The position numbers and the translations under genes are program-made. The notes beneath the pieces are model-generated. The model saw only the letters and a list, made by a program, of their open reading frames with translations. It searched no databases and was not told where the DNA came from. 64,000 nucleotides of DNA from Salinimonas chungwhensis DSM 16280 (GTDB lineage Bacteria > Pseudomonadota > Gammaproteobacteria > Enterobacterales > Alteromonadaceae), in the NCBI RefSeq assembly GCF_000378185.1, contig NZ_KB899390.1:40683-104682 (forward strand). The letters run 5' to 3'. Numbering within the stretch: position 1 is the stretch's first letter; each line of letters opens with the position of its first letter. Of the stretch, positions 7,734 through 18,329 are shown in pieces.

Positions 7734-9689
7734 ATGACCAGACGATTTCTTCTTTCCAGTATATGCCTTTCTGTTTTAACACTTACTGCCTGTGGTTCGG
7801 GCGGTGAAAGCACTGAAACATTACCGGCGCCAAATCAGTCCGAACCATTGATTGCGGGGGCATTACCGGCGCCAAGTAACCCTTTGCCAAGTAACCCGTT
7901 ACCCGGTGAAAGCAAAGAGGAATTACCCACAGAGGATGTTGCAGAAGAGCCGGCACCTGTTGAGCTGCCTAAAGAAAGCATTCCCATAGGTCAGCTTACA
8001 GAAGATGTGACCGCTGATCCTGCTCGTTATCGTCTGGGCCATCAGGTCTCAGGTGTAAGCAGCGATATGACGGCCTGGATGTTTTCCGATGTTTTGAAAT
8101 CCGGTGGCTCAGCAAACGCCTCGATTAGGCAATCTGAGCACGGTTGGTTTTACAGTAAAGAAGGTACCTTACACACTGACGATCAAAAACAAATCCAGAC
8201 CGATGCCGATGGCTGGCCTGTTACAATGACCCTGAAAAATGGCTCAGTCGCAGACGAAATCTACACAACAGTAATGACCTCATCAGTGGATAATGCTTAC
8301 GAGGCCGGAGTATATACTTTGCGCTTTGAGGGGCAGGGGACCTTCCGGTTTGAAAATGCTGATATCATTGATCAGACAGATAATACAATTAGTTTGCAGT
8401 ATCCCGGAGCCGGGGCGCTGAAAGTGGCTATCACAGAGACTGACCCTGATCAGACCGGAGATTATCTGAAGAATATTTCTCTGGTCCGCCCCGGGGCGGC
8501 AGCTGATAGTATTTTTTCTCAGGCGTATGTGGACTATCTGAAGCCTGGCAAAGTGGTTCGCACAACCAGCATGTTCAGTGATGCAGCACTTTATGCACTA
8601 CCGGAACATATAGCCCTGTTTACCGGAAACGGCTGGTCTAATCGAAGTACGCTGCAAAGCAGTCACTGGGGCGCGATATCAGGGGTACCTTATGAAGCGA
8701 TGACTACCCTGGCGAACGAATCAATATCAGATTTATGGCTGAATATTCCGCTGGCAGCAGATGATGAATATGTAACGGCACTTGCCCAGCTGTTGAGTGA
8801 AACACTGGATGTAAACCGTATTCTGTATATTGAGCTGGGTAATGAACTGGCTCGCCGTACATATCCTCAGCGCGAAGGGCGAGCGTATGCGCTTGAGCAG
8901 GCTAAGCGACGCTGGCCAGACGCCATGGGGAGTGAGTTGCTCGGGACCTATTCGTTGCTGGCAAAAGAGAATATGCTTATCAGCAATTGGCAGGCTGCCC
9001 GGACTCTGGAAATACAGACTATTTTCGACACCGTCTGGCAAAATGAAGCTGATAGAGTGGTAACTGTTTTATCCGGTACAGTTAACAACACTATGAAGGA
9101 CCATCAGTATAACGCTATGCTTTTGGAAGGCTTATTGTTGCAGGAATTCGAAAATACCGATGCGCCGGGACTGTTGGTAGATTCTCTGGCGGTAGATCCC
9201 CACGTGGTGAACAACTCAGCCAACCAGTTTAGTGTAGCCAGTGCAGATGCCATGCTTATCGACGCGATCAATTTTGTCGATGGTACCAGTCAGTATTACG
9301 AAGATGCCCATGCGCCGGGCTTGCGTTACGCAATTCGTCGCGCCGCGGCGCTGGCCCGGGATTATAATCTCTCATTGACGGCTTATTCAGGCGGCCATGA
9401 TTTTAGTGCTTCGTCATACCTCAACTACCAGGTGCTTAAAAGTTCTCAGATGTACGATGTTTACCAGTCGGTATTTTCTGTCTGGCGAGAAGAGGGGGGC
9501 GGTCTGTTTGTGGCAGGCAAAGGTATCTCAGGTTCTCAGCAACCCGAGTACTGTGACAGCGCAAGTTATGCCCAAAACGATCGGCCACGCACCATCGGCC
9601 TGAAAGAAACACAGGGACAAACCGAAGCCGATGCCCATATGTTACGCGCGTTTAACGATGAAATGCGCGCGATTGGACAAATTAAATAA
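7734..9689 (+). CDS. Lipoprotein with glycoside hydrolase (clan GH-A-like) body
   Basis: A protein of about 651 residues. It begins with a lipoprotein signal (MTRRFLLS... ending LTLTAC at the acylated Cys), then about 60 residues rich in Pro, Glu and Ser that would tether it to a membrane. A beta-sandwich-like region (about 90-260) precedes an alpha/beta part in which ILYIELGNEL (about residue 370) matches the strand-4 acid/base GNE motif of GH-A families such as GH51, GH79 and GH39. I could not place a nucleophile. It lies between rimI and prfC, which is an unusual place for such a gene. Likely role: surface polysaccharide cleavage or binding; substrate unknown. Confidence 0.5.
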   Translation: MTRRFLLSSICLSVLTLTACGSGGESTETLPAPNQSEPLIAGALPAPSNPLPSNPLPGESKEELPTEDVAEEPAPVELPKESIPIGQLTEDVTADPARYRLGHQVSGVSSDMTAWMFSDVLKSGGSANASIRQSEHGWFYSKEGTLHTDDQKQIQTDADGWPVTMTLKNGSVADEIYTTVMTSSVDNAYEAGVYTLRFEGQGTFRFENADIIDQTDNTISLQYPGAGALKVAITETDPDQTGDYLKNISLVRPGAAADSIFSQAYVDYLKPGKVVRTTSMFSDAALYALPEHIALFTGNGWSNRSTLQSSHWGAISGVPYEAMTTLANESISDLWLNIPLAADDEYVTALAQLLSETLDVNRILYIELGNELARRTYPQREGRAYALEQAKRRWPDAMGSELLGTYSLLAKENMLISNWQAARTLEIQTIFDTVWQNEADRVVTVLSGTVNNTMKDHQYNAMLLEGLLLQEFENTDAPGLLVDSLAVDPHVVNNSANQFSVASADAMLIDAINFVDGTSQYYEDAHAPGLRYAIRRAAALARDYNLSLTAYSGGHDFSASSYLNYQVLKSSQMYDVYQSVFSVWREEGGGLFVAGKGISGSQQPEYCDSASYAQNDRPRTIGLKETQGQTEADAHMLRAFNDEMRAIGQIK

Positions 9690-9712
9690 ATACCCCTGAT
9701 TTCATCCTTTAA

Positions 9713-9738
9713 GGCACTGTAATCACAGTGCCTTTTTT
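9713..9738 (+). terminator. Rho-independent terminator
   Basis: A perfect 8-bp stem, GGCACTGT and ACAGTGCC, with an AATC loop and a six-T tail. It ends transcription of the lipoprotein gene before prfC. Confidence 0.9.
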
Positions 9739-9902
9739 ATTAGCTACGCTTTATCCCGCGGCGTTCTCAGCCGTAAACCTACCACTTTGTAACGGCCGAG
9801 TGTATTTCAGTGCTTTTACACTATATAATCTCGTCCCATTAATTTTGCAATCTAATGGCCGGGCGCTTACACCAGCCTGCCTGCTAACCAATAAGTCAGA
9901 TC

Positions 9903-11492
9903 ATGAGTAATAACGCGCTAGCGAGCGAAATTCAAAAACGACGCACCTTTGCTATAATATCGCACCCGGATGCCGGAAAAACCACTATCACGGAAAAAGT
10001 ATTGTTATTTGGACGTGCCCTGCAAAAGGCCGGTACGGTAAAAGGCAAAAAGTCTGGTCAGCATGCCAAATCCGACTGGATGGAAATGGAAAAGGAACGG
10101 GGTATCTCGGTAACTACCTCCGTGATGCAGTTTCCTTATGCCGATCATCTGGTGAATCTGCTGGATACACCCGGACACGAAGATTTTTCTGAAGATACTT
10201 ATCGGACTCTTACGGCAGTCGACTCTTGTCTGATGGTAATTGACGCGGCAAAAGGGGTTGAAGCCCGAACGCGCAAGCTGATGGAAGTTACCCGACTACG
10301 GGATACTCCTATCATTACGTTTATGAACAAACTCGACCGTGATATCCGGGATCCTATGGAGCTGCTGGATGAAGTTGAGACCGAATTGAACATGATGTGC
10401 GCTCCCATTACCTGGCCTATCGGCAGCGGTAAAGGCTTCAAGGGCATTTATCACCTCTATCGTGACGAGACTATTCTTTATCAAAGTGGCCAGGGCCATA
10501 CCATTCAGCAAACCCGCACGGTGAAAGGGTTAAATAATCCCGACCTGGATGACGCTGTGGGCAGCGAGCTGGCTGGCATACTTCGCGATGAACTGGAACT
10601 GGTGCGCGGAGCGTCTAACGAGTTTGATGAAGAATTATTTTTGGAAGGAGAGCTGACCCCGGTTTTCTTTGGCACCGCGCTGGGAAATTTTGGTGTCGAT
10701 CATATGCTTGATGGTCTGGTTGAATGGGCGCCGGCGCCCAAGTCCAGAGAAACAGAAGACGGTAAAGTGGAATCCGATTCGCCTGAATTCAGCGGCTTTG
10801 TATTTAAAATTCAGGCGAACATGGATCCCAAACACCGTGACCGCGTTGCCTTTTGTCGAATTGTTTCCGGTAAATACGAAAAAGGCATGAAGATGCGCCA
10901 CTCGCGGATAGGGAAGGACATCCGTATCGCCGACGCGCTTACTTTTCTTGCCGGTGACCGCTCGTTGCTTGAGGAAGCTTATGCAGGCGATATTATTGGT
11001 TTGCATAACCACGGTACGATTCGTATTGGCGATACATTTACCTCAGGTGAAAACTTTAAATTCACCGGTATCCCTAACTTTGCGCCGGAACTGTTCAAGC
11101 GGATCCGCCTGCGTGATCCGTTGAAGCAAAAGCAATTGTTAAAGGGCCTTATTCAACTTGCTGAAGAAGGGGCTGTCCAGGTTTTCCGCCCGTTGACCAG
11201 TAACGATCTCATTGTTGGCGCCGTGGGTGTGCTGCAGTTTGATGTGGTCGTTGCCCGGCTCAAAGCAGAGTACAATGTGGATGCGCTTTATGAGCACATC
11301 AGTGTTAATACCGCACGCTGGGTTTATAGCAGCGACGAACGAAAGCTGGATGAATTTCGTCGCAAGGCTGAACAGAATCTGGCGCTTGATGGCGGTGACA
11401 ATTTGACCTATATCGCACCTACCATGGTTAATCTGCAACTGGCGCAGGAGCGCTATCCAGACATCCAGTTTACTAAAACTCGCGAGCACTAA
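9903..11492 (+). CDS. prfC: Peptide chain release factor 3 (RF3)
   Basis: A 529-residue translational GTPase that removes RF1/RF2 from the ribosome after termination. The G domain shows [12 protein letters not shown] (P-loop, about 20), [14 protein letters not shown] (switch II, about 88) and NKLDRD (about 141). The RF3-specific stretch [20 protein letters not shown] at 50-69 separates it from EF-G. Length matches the family. argS starts 9 bp downstream, so the two are probably co-transcribed. Confidence 0.98.
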   Translation: MSNNALASEIQKRRTFAIISHPDAGKTTITEKVLLFGRALQKAGTVKGKKSGQHAKSDWMEMEKERGISVTTSVMQFPYADHLVNLLDTPGHEDFSEDTYRTLTAVDSCLMVIDAAKGVEARTRKLMEVTRLRDTPIITFMNKLDRDIRDPMELLDEVETELNMMCAPITWPIGSGKGFKGIYHLYRDETILYQSGQGHTIQQTRTVKGLNNPDLDDAVGSELAGILRDELELVRGASNEFDEELFLEGELTPVFFGTALGNFGVDHMLDGLVEWAPAPKSRETEDGKVESDSPEFSGFVFKIQANMDPKHRDRVAFCRIVSGKYEKGMKMRHSRIGKDIRIADALTFLAGDRSLLEEAYAGDIIGLHNHGTIRIGDTFTSGENFKFTGIPNFAPELFKRIRLRDPLKQKQLLKGLIQLAEEGAVQVFRPLTSNDLIVGAVGVLQFDVVVARLKAEYNVDALYEHISVNTARWVYSSDERKLDEFRRKAEQNLALDGGDNLTYIAPTMVNLQLAQERYPDIQFTKTREH

Positions 11493-11501
11493 GATTTTAA
11501 T

Positions 11502-13235
11502 ATGAACATACATGCATTATTAGTAAGCCGCTTTAGGCAGGCATTGGAAGAAATGAACGTGCAGGATGCACCGGTTCCGGTGGCCCGAAGCGCTCGCCCT
11601 GAGTTCGGGGAGTATCAGTTCAACGGCGCCATGGCATTGGCTAAACAGTTAAAACAAAAGCCTCGGGATATTGCGCAAAACATTGTTGAGCAGGTAAAGC
11701 TGGATGACGTGGCACAAAAACTTGAAGTAGCAGGCCCCGGGTTTATAAATGTCCATCTGAACGATGACTGGCTGGCTAATCAGTGTGAGCTGGCCCTGCA
11801 CGACCCGCGTCTGGGAATTGCCAAACAGCCTGCACAAAATGTGGTGGTGGACTATTCGTCACCGAATCTGGCTAAAGAAATGCACGTCGGGCATCTGCGT
11901 ACCACGATTATTGGCGATAGCGTAGTAAAATTGCTGGAGTTTTTAGGGCACAACGTAATTCGCCAGAACCACATGGGCGACTGGGGCACCCAGTTTGGTA
12001 TGTTGCTGGCCCATTTTAATGACAAACTCCAGGCCAACTGGATGGCTGAGACGGCACTGTCTGATCTGGAAGATTTCTATCGTGAAGCAAAAGTTCGCTT
12101 TGACAAAGAAGAGGGTTTTGCCGATCGCGCCCGTGAGTTTGTGGTGAAGCTTCAGGGTGGCGATCCGGCGTGTTTGTCATTGTGGGAAAAGTTTATTGAT
12201 ATTTCTATTCAACACAGTGAAGAAGTTTATAAGAAACTCAATGTTAGCCTGACGCGCGACCACGTGATGGGTGAATCAGCATACAATGATGATCTGGCTA
12301 ATGTGGTAGCTGAGCTGAAACAGCAGGGAATTGCCGTGGAAGATCAGGGCGCGCAGGTAGTATTTTTGCCTGAGCTTGCCGATAAAGAAGGCACTCCGGC
12401 GGTATTTATTGTACAGAAATCTGGCGGTGGCTATCTCTACGCCACCACCGACTTAGCGGCGATGCGTTATCGTAGTGGTAAGCTTAATGCTGATCGCACC
12501 CTGATACTGACAGATGCGCGTCAGGCATATCACTTTAAGCAAACAGAAATTGTTGGCCGTAAAGCAGGGTTTATGACGCCTGAGCAATCTTATGAACATT
12601 GTCCATTCGGGATGATGCTGGGCAGTGACGGTAAACCATTTAAAACCCGCACCGGTGGCACGGTTAAGCTGGTGGATTTGCTCGATGAGGCCGTAATCCG
12701 GGCCCGGGATCTTATCGCCAGGCGCAGTTCTGAGCTTAGCGAAGACGAGTTGGACGAGGTGGCGCGTAAAGTAGGTATCGGTGCGGTCAAGTACGCCGAC
12801 CTTAGTAAAAACAGAACCACCGACTACGTGTTTAACTGGGATAGTATGCTTAGTTTTGAAGGTAACACAGCGCCTTATCTACAGTATGCATTCACGCGGG
12901 TACAGAGTATTTTCAGAAAGTCTGGAATTTCCGTGGCGGACCTGCCCGTAGAAATAACATTGGCTGAGAAACAGGAACATGTGTTGGCAGTTCAGCTGAT
13001 GCAGTTCGAAGAAACCATTAATGTGGTCGCCCGGGATGCGACCCCCCATGTGTTATGCGCCTATTTGTATGATCTTGCCTCTGCATTTATGAGTTTTTAC
13101 GAAGCATGTCCGATACTGCGCGACGATACGCCGGTGGCAGTTCGGCACAGTCGTCTGGCATTGGCAGCCCTGGTTTCCAACACGATGTCGCTGGGATTAT
13201 CGTTACTGGGTATCGAAACGCTGGAAAAAATGTAA
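11502..13235 (+). CDS. argS: Arginyl-tRNA synthetase
   Basis: A 577-residue class I synthetase. The N-terminal Add-1 domain (1-110) is followed by SPNLAKEMHVGHLRTTIIGD carrying the HIGH signature as HVGH (about 130). The KMSKS position is replaced by GKPFKTRTGG, as in most bacterial ArgRS. A C-terminal DALR anticodon-binding domain runs to the terminal residues GIETLEKM. It charges tRNA-Arg in the cytosol. A strong terminator follows the gene. Confidence 0.98.
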   Translation: MNIHALLVSRFRQALEEMNVQDAPVPVARSARPEFGEYQFNGAMALAKQLKQKPRDIAQNIVEQVKLDDVAQKLEVAGPGFINVHLNDDWLANQCELALHDPRLGIAKQPAQNVVVDYSSPNLAKEMHVGHLRTTIIGDSVVKLLEFLGHNVIRQNHMGDWGTQFGMLLAHFNDKLQANWMAETALSDLEDFYREAKVRFDKEEGFADRAREFVVKLQGGDPACLSLWEKFIDISIQHSEEVYKKLNVSLTRDHVMGESAYNDDLANVVAELKQQGIAVEDQGAQVVFLPELADKEGTPAVFIVQKSGGGYLYATTDLAAMRYRSGKLNADRTLILTDARQAYHFKQTEIVGRKAGFMTPEQSYEHCPFGMMLGSDGKPFKTRTGGTVKLVDLLDEAVIRARDLIARRSSELSEDELDEVARKVGIGAVKYADLSKNRTTDYVFNWDSMLSFEGNTAPYLQYAFTRVQSIFRKSGISVADLPVEITLAEKQEHVLAVQLMQFEETINVVARDATPHVLCAYLYDLASAFMSFYEACPILRDDTPVAVRHSRLALAALVSNTMSLGLSLLGIETLEKM

Positions 13236-13279
13236 ACTGTGTTTGTATGTGGGAACACCCATGTTACTTAATTAATAAA

Positions 13280-13307
13280 AGGCTGTTTTGGTGACAGCCT
13301 TTTTTTG
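13280..13307 (+). terminator. Rho-independent terminator of argS
   Basis: AGGCTGT (13280-13286) pairs with ACAGCCT (13294-13300) and is followed by seven T residues. Confidence 0.9.
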
Positions 13308-13323
13308 TTTTGAAGGAGTATTT

Positions 13324-13896
13324 ATGCCCAAATTACTAGCATTTGCCGGAAGTACCCGTCGTCATTCATACAATCAGGCTATTCTTGATGTTGCTGTGCA
13401 AGGGGCTCAGGAGGCCGGTGCTGAAGTTACAATGGTCAGTCTGGCTGATTATGCTATGCCTATTTTCAACGAGGATGACGAAGCTGAACAAGGCATTCCG
13501 GCCAATGCGCAGGCCTTCAAAGAATTACTGATTAAACATGATGGCTTTCTTATCGCTTCACCTGAATATAACAGCAGCTATCCTGCACTGTTAAAAAATG
13601 CACTGGACTGGGCCTCCCGTCAGACTGGTGATGAAACGATGATGCAGGCTTACAAAGGCAAAGTGGCCGGGATTATGGCGTCTTCGGCCGGTAGTATTGG
13701 TGGTTTGCGAGTCTTGGTAGTGCTACGCATGCTTTTGGAAAATATGGGGGTGATTGTGGCCCCGAACCAAAAGGCTATCGCAAAAGTCAGTGGTCTGCTG
13801 GATGATAACCACAAGGTGTCAGACGAAAAGACCATCAAACAACTCAAAGGGCTGGGTAGAGACACGGCCATGCTATGTCAGAAAGTGTGTAATTAA
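13324..13896 (+). CDS. NADPH-dependent FMN reductase family flavoprotein
   Basis: A 190-residue flavodoxin-like protein. The FMN phosphate loop reads AGSTRRHSYNQ (about 7-17) and the flavin-contacting segment SPEYNSSYPALLKNALDW (about 80-97), diagnostic of the PF03358 family (chromate, azo-dye or quinone reductases). The ATG at 13324 has the ideal GAAGGAG site 6 bp upstream; an in-frame upstream start lies in the argS terminator and is rejected. Physiological substrate unknown. Confidence 0.88.
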   Translation: MPKLLAFAGSTRRHSYNQAILDVAVQGAQEAGAEVTMVSLADYAMPIFNEDDEAEQGIPANAQAFKELLIKHDGFLIASPEYNSSYPALLKNALDWASRQTGDETMMQAYKGKVAGIMASSAGSIGGLRVLVVLRMLLENMGVIVAPNQKAIAKVSGLLDDNHKVSDEKTIKQLKGLGRDTAMLCQKVCN

Positions 13897-13904
13897 TGTT
13901 ATCC

Positions 13905-13930
13905 GGGTGAGCGAGCTTGATTGCTCACCC
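13905..13930 (+). terminator. Hairpin, probable terminator
   Basis: GGGTGAGC (13905-13912) and GCTCACCC (13923-13930) form a perfect 8-bp stem just after the flavoprotein gene. The following sequence is only moderately T-rich. Confidence 0.45.
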
Positions 13931-14053
13931 ATTCTGCCCCTCTCTTTATTCCCGCCGGTGGTAGCAAAGACTAATTTCTTCTTGGTGACGGCTATTAAAA
14001 AAGTCGTAATTTAGATACTATTCGCCGTCTTATTAAACAAGCGAAAGCGGATT

Positions 14054-15152
14054 ATGTTCGAAATCAATCCTGTACAGAATGCTATTTCTGATATCCGGGG
14101 CCGTACCGAGGCTCTTAGGGGGTATCTTTGACTTTGATGCAAAGTCAGAGCGGTTAGAAGAAGTTAATCGGGAACTTGAAAATCCTGATGTCTGGAATGA
14201 TCCGGACTATGCCCAGAATCTGGGGAAAGAAAAAGTTGCTTTGGAGCAGGTGGTAAAAACCATCCATGAACTGGAGCAGGGTGCAGAGGATGTGGAAGGT
14301 CTGCTGGAACTGGCAGTGGAAGCTGAAGATGAGGAAACATTTTCAGAGACCAAAGCCGAGGTGGAAGGCCTGCAACAGAAGTTGGAAAAGCTGGAGTTTC
14401 GCCGAATGTTTTCCGGGCCCAATGATGCTGCCGACTGTTACATTGATTTGCAGGCAGGTTCAGGAGGCACCGAGGCTCAGGACTGGGCGAACATGCTGCT
14501 AAGGATGTACCTTCGTTGGGGGGAATCCCATGGCCTTAAAACTGAAATCATTGAGTTATCTGAAGGTGATGTAGCCGGCATAAAAAGCGTTACCGTGCGG
14601 TTTCAGGGCGAGTATGCGTTTGGCTGGTTACGCACAGAGACCGGCGTTCACCGGTTAGTAAGAAAATCGCCTTTCGATTCGGGTAATCGACGCCATACGT
14701 CTTTTTCTTCTGCGTTTGTGTATCCGGAGATTGATGACAATATCGAAATAGATATTAACCCGTCAGATTTACGCATTGATACGTATCGGGCATCAGGCGC
14801 GGGCGGTCAGCATGTAAACAGAACCGACTCGGCGGTGCGTATTACCCATGAGCCCACCGGGATAGTGGTGCAATGTCAAAACGACCGTTCTCAGCATAAG
14901 AACAAAGATCAGGCTATGAAGCAGCTCAAAGCCAAGCTTCATGAGTTTGAACTGCAAAAGCAGAATGCTGAGAAACAAGCTCTGGAAGAGAGTAAGTCAG
15001 ATATTGGCTGGGGCAGCCAGATTCGTTCTTACGTGCTGGATGACTCACGCATTAAAGATTTACGCACGGGTGTAGAAAACCGTAATACCCAGGCCGTGTT
15101 AGACGGTGATTTGGATAAATTTATTGAAGCCAGCCTGAAGTCCGGGCTTTAA
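14054..15152 (+). CDS. prfB: Peptide chain release factor 2, programmed +1 frameshift
   Basis: RF2 recognises UGA and UAA stop codons. Translation starts at the ATG at 14054 and runs 25 codons to an in-frame TGA at 14129-14131. Reading resumes in the +1 frame with GAC at 14130, giving 365 residues, the E. coli length. The SPF codon-recognition motif (KSPFDSG, about 205) and the catalytic [15 protein letters not shown] (about 250) are intact. lysS starts 17 bp after the stop, the usual prfB-lysS pair. Annotating only the downstream open frame would lose the true N-terminus. Confidence 0.97.
14117..14132 (+). promoter_or_regulatory. prfB autoregulatory frameshift site
   Basis: The canonical AGGGGG internal Shine-Dalgarno, TAT spacer and CTT TGA C slippery stop are all present. 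When RF2 is scarce, the ribosome slips +1 from CUU to UUU and makes full-length RF2, so RF2 controls its own level. Confidence 0.97.
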
Positions 15153-15169
15153 CAGACAAGTGATTAGGT

Positions 15170-16711
15170 ATGACCAGTCAACAGCAAGATGAGAATAAAT
15201 TAATTGCCGAGCGCCGGGCAAAATTGAGCGCGATTCGCGAAAACTGTCGTTCCAATGGATTTCCTAACCAGTTTCGTCGCGAACATTATGCCGACGAATT
15301 GCAGAACGCGTTCGGGCAGTCGGATAAAGAAACATTGGCAGAGCAGGGCAATGAGGTGAGTATTGCCGGCCGTATAATGGCCAAACGCGGGCCGTTTCTA
15401 TTGCTACAGGATATGACCGGACGCATTCAGGCTTACGCCTCAAAAGATGCGCAAAAGGCTATTAAAGCTCGCTATGGCAGCCTCGATATCGGTGACATTA
15501 TTGGTGTTGCCGGCACCCTGCAAATGTCAGGAAAGGGCGACCTGTATGTGGATATGGCAAATTATGAGCTACTTACCAAGGCGTTGCGGCCGCTACCTGA
15601 AAAATTTCACGGCCTGAGCGATCAGGAGACCAAGTATCGCCAGCGTTATGTTGATTTGATCACCAGCGATAAAACCCGCGAGACATTTCGTATTCGCAGT
15701 GAGCTGATTAATGGGATCCGACAGTATCTGACGCAGCGAAAGTTCATAGAAGTTGAAACGCCGATGCTACAGGTGATTCCAGGTGGAGCTACAGCAAAAC
15801 CGTTTGTGACTCACCACAATGCCATGGATATTGATATGTACCTGCGTATCGCGCCTGAGCTGTATCTTAAGCGTTTGGTAGTGGGCGGCATTGAGCGTGT
15901 ATTCGAAATCAACCGAAACTTCCGCAACGAAGGACTTTCTACGCGCCATAATCCTGAATTTACCATGCTGGAATTCTATCAGGCCTACGCGGATTATCAT
16001 GATTTGATGGATCTGACTGAAGATATGTTGCGTACGCTGGCGCAGGATATCCTGGGCACGTCAGAACTGCTTAATACGGTAACCGATGCCGAAGGTAATG
16101 TGCTGGAAGAAAAGCGCTATGATTTTGGTCAGCCTTTCGACCGCCTGAGTATGGGCGATGCTATTCTCAAATACTGGCCAGAAGCGAATGAAGCGGCCAT
16201 TCGCGATCCAGAATCCCATCTGGATGAATTAAAAGCTATGGCAAAACAGCTTCATATTAAAGAGCCAGACGTTGAAGGCATCTGGGGCGCTGGTAAATAT
16301 TTATGCGAAATCTTTGAAGCTACTGCAGAAGAACAATTGGAACAGCCGACATTCATCACCGAGTACCCCTGGGAAGTGTCGCCACTGGCCAGACGCAATG
16401 ATGACAACCCGTTTATTACCGATCGCTTTGAATTTTTTGTCGGCGGGCGTGAAATTGCTAACGGATTTAGCGAGCTCAATGACTCAGAAGATCAGGCTGA
16501 ACGCTTCCGTAAGCAGGTTGCTGAAAAAGATGCCGGCGATGATGAAGCGATGCATTTTGATGAAGATTACATCCGCGCCCTTGAGCACGGCTTACCCCCT
16601 ACAGCGGGTCAAGGCATTGGTATTGATCGTTTAACTATGCTGTTTACGAACAGTCCGACAATTAAAGATGTCATATTGTTCCCGCATATGCGGCCGGAAG
16701 GTCAGGAGTAA
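15170..16711 (+). CDS. lysS: Lysyl-tRNA synthetase, class II
   Basis: A 513-residue enzyme. The N-terminal OB-fold anticodon-binding domain (about 60-150, [20 protein letters not shown]) is followed by class II motif 2 ([20 protein letters not shown], about 260) and motif 3 ([14 protein letters not shown], about 485). It charges tRNA-Lys in the cytosol. It lies just behind prfB, and its stop codon overlaps the end of the convergent panE by 10 bp. Confidence 0.98.
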   Translation: MTSQQQDENKLIAERRAKLSAIRENCRSNGFPNQFRREHYADELQNAFGQSDKETLAEQGNEVSIAGRIMAKRGPFLLLQDMTGRIQAYASKDAQKAIKARYGSLDIGDIIGVAGTLQMSGKGDLYVDMANYELLTKALRPLPEKFHGLSDQETKYRQRYVDLITSDKTRETFRIRSELINGIRQYLTQRKFIEVETPMLQVIPGGATAKPFVTHHNAMDIDMYLRIAPELYLKRLVVGGIERVFEINRNFRNEGLSTRHNPEFTMLEFYQAYADYHDLMDLTEDMLRTLAQDILGTSELLNTVTDAEGNVLEEKRYDFGQPFDRLSMGDAILKYWPEANEAAIRDPESHLDELKAMAKQLHIKEPDVEGIWGAGKYLCEIFEATAEEQLEQPTFITEYPWEVSPLARRNDDNPFITDRFEFFVGGREIANGFSELNDSEDQAERFRKQVAEKDAGDDEAMHFDEDYIRALEHGLPPTAGQGIGIDRLTMLFTNSPTIKDVILFPHMRPEGQE

Positions 16712-17625
16712 GCGGCTTCCATTTTTTTTATCTTTTCATATAAAATGGCATTGACGGAAACGTCGATGCCTTTTTTTTGCGCCTGTTCGACAATAAATCC
16801 GTTAATGGCATCTATTTCTGTACGCCGGCGATGCTTAATGTCCTGATGCATACTGGAATAATTTTGCGCTGTAGCATCGATTACATGACGAACCTGATCA
16901 GCTAATAATTGTGGTTCAAACATCATGCCCTCTGATTGCATGAGTGCAGCCATTTCCTGACAAATATGCTTAATAGTGGGTTGGAACCGATGCTCAGCCA
17001 GCGCCCCATTAGGCACGTCATGCAAGCTTGTCAGCGGGTTGATAACCGCATTAACCACAAGTTTCAACCACAGTGCTTCGGTGATATCAGGGTGCCAGGT
17101 AACAGGCTGCAGACATCGGCTGATGGTTTCAAAAACAATCTGCAGCTGCGTGTCGTTAAGATTAACATTGTCCGGCGCTTCGCCAAAAATAGTGCGCCCG
17201 AACCCACTATGACGAGCTTCCTGTAAGGTGGGCTTGTATACTCCATGACTGGTTGTAGCCTGATAAACCGGCTGATAGGGAAGATGGCGACGCACGCTTT
17301 CCAGGCCCCCCATACCGTTATGTACCAATAATACGGGGGTTGCCTGATCCAGCCTGTCCTGCCACTGCCTGGCAGCGTCTTCCAGCTGATGCACTTTTAA
17401 GGGCATAACCAGCAAATCTGTTGGGCCCAGTGCTTCTGCCTGGCTTAAATTATCGGCAAGCAACAGGCGTTGACCACTATAGGATGTCAGCCTCTGCGTG
17501 AGCTGTTCCGGGCGCCGGGGGGCGAGGCTGTAAGGAATATTGTTGCGCTGTGCGCCAGCAGCAATTAATGAGCCGATGGCGCCGCTGCCCACAATTTGTA
17601 CTCGCCCTTTCAAGTGGTGAGACAT
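16702..17625 (-). CDS. panE: 2-dehydropantoate 2-reductase (ketopantoate reductase)
   Basis: A 307-residue NADPH-dependent reductase of the ApbA/PanE family that makes pantoate for coenzyme A synthesis. The nucleotide-binding loop is [11 protein letters not shown] (about 12-22). HNGMGG (about 102), the catalytic Lys in [17 protein letters not shown] (about 180) and [20 protein letters not shown] (about 257) follow in family order. It is the last gene of a three-gene reverse operon and overlaps the preceding stop as TAATG. Residue motifs are clear, but distant paralogues of PanE exist. Confidence 0.87.
   Translation of the reverse strand: MSHHLKGRVQIVGSGAIGSLIAAGAQRNNIPYSLAPRRPEQLTQRLTSYSGQRLLLADNLSQAEALGPTDLLVMPLKVHQLEDAARQWQDRLDQATPVLLVHNGMGGLESVRRHLPYQPVYQATTSHGVYKPTLQEARHSGFGRTIFGEAPDNVNLNDTQLQIVFETISRCLQPVTWHPDITEALWLKLVVNAVINPLTSLHDVPNGALAEHRFQPTIKHICQEMAALMQSEGMMFEPQLLADQVRHVIDATAQNYSSMHQDIKHRRRTEIDAINGFIVEQAQKKGIDVSVNAILYEKIKKMEAAYS
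16747..16778 (+). terminator. lysS terminator embedded in panE coding sequence
   Basis: GGCATTGACG (16747-16756), loop GAAA, then CGTCGATGCC (16761-16770): ten pairs with one G-T wobble, followed by eight T residues. The element lies inside the 3' coding end of the opposite-strand panE gene. Confidence 0.85.
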
Positions 17626-18329
17626 TACAACTCCTGCAACATGCTTTTGGGAAGTTTACCGGTCGGCCAGTGTATCTGTTCTGGCTGCGAGTTCTTTGTC
17701 AACCACATCTGGCATTCCCGGCTGAAAAAATGCACTCCCGTATAGAATGGACAGGTGACAGCAATACTCTGCTTCTGATAGTCAAAACAGAGCCGCCAGG
17801 CATGCAAATACAGCCTGTCGGAGTGTTCTTTACCATATAAGGTATCGCCCAGCACCGGGCTACCGAGACTTTTTAACGCTACCCGTATCTGATGTGTTTT
17901 GCCGGTAAGAGGGCGAAGGATAAAACCGCGGATACCCGGCAAGATACTCTGACTGAAAAACTGGGTTATGGCCGGGTTTTCCCGGGTTTTTAGCAGTATA
18001 TGCTGACCCCGGCGACGGTTTTTCATATCGCCGATTATCGTACCTTGCTTTTGGCGTGGCTTACCAGCCCCCAGCGCGATGTAAAACTTTTGTATGTGGT
18101 GCTGAGCAAACAATTCAGACAAGGTGGCTGCGGCTACGGCATTTCGGGCAATCAAAAGGCAGCCTGAAGTGCCGTCATCCAGCCGGTGACACAGAAATAA
18201 TTGCTGCTCGCCAAGTTGTCTGCGCAACAGAGTGATGATGCCCAGCTCTGCATCGTGCATAGTAACACCAGCAGGTTTCGCCACCACATAAAAGTCATTG
18301 TGGGTAAAGAGAATAGGAATTTCAGTCAC
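17625..18329 (-). CDS. RluA-family RNA pseudouridine synthase
   Basis: A 234-residue single-domain pseudouridine synthase without an S4 domain. The catalytic Asp lies in LCHRLDDGTSGCLL (about 46-59, HRLD signature) and the C-terminal binding segment is PLTGKTHQIRVALKSLGSPVLGD. It isomerises uridine in rRNA or tRNA. It resembles short TruC/RluC-like subfamilies; the target position cannot be assigned. It overlaps the upstream HPt gene by 8 bp and panE by 1 bp. Confidence 0.85.
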   Translation of the reverse strand: MTEIPILFTHNDFYVVAKPAGVTMHDAELGIITLLRRQLGEQQLFLCHRLDDGTSGCLLIARNAVAAATLSELFAQHHIQKFYIALGAGKPRQKQGTIIGDMKNRRRGQHILLKTRENPAITQFFSQSILPGIRGFILRPLTGKTHQIRVALKSLGSPVLGDTLYGKEHSDRLYLHAWRLCFDYQKQSIAVTCPFYTGVHFFSRECQMWLTKNSQPEQIHWPTGKLPKSMLQEL

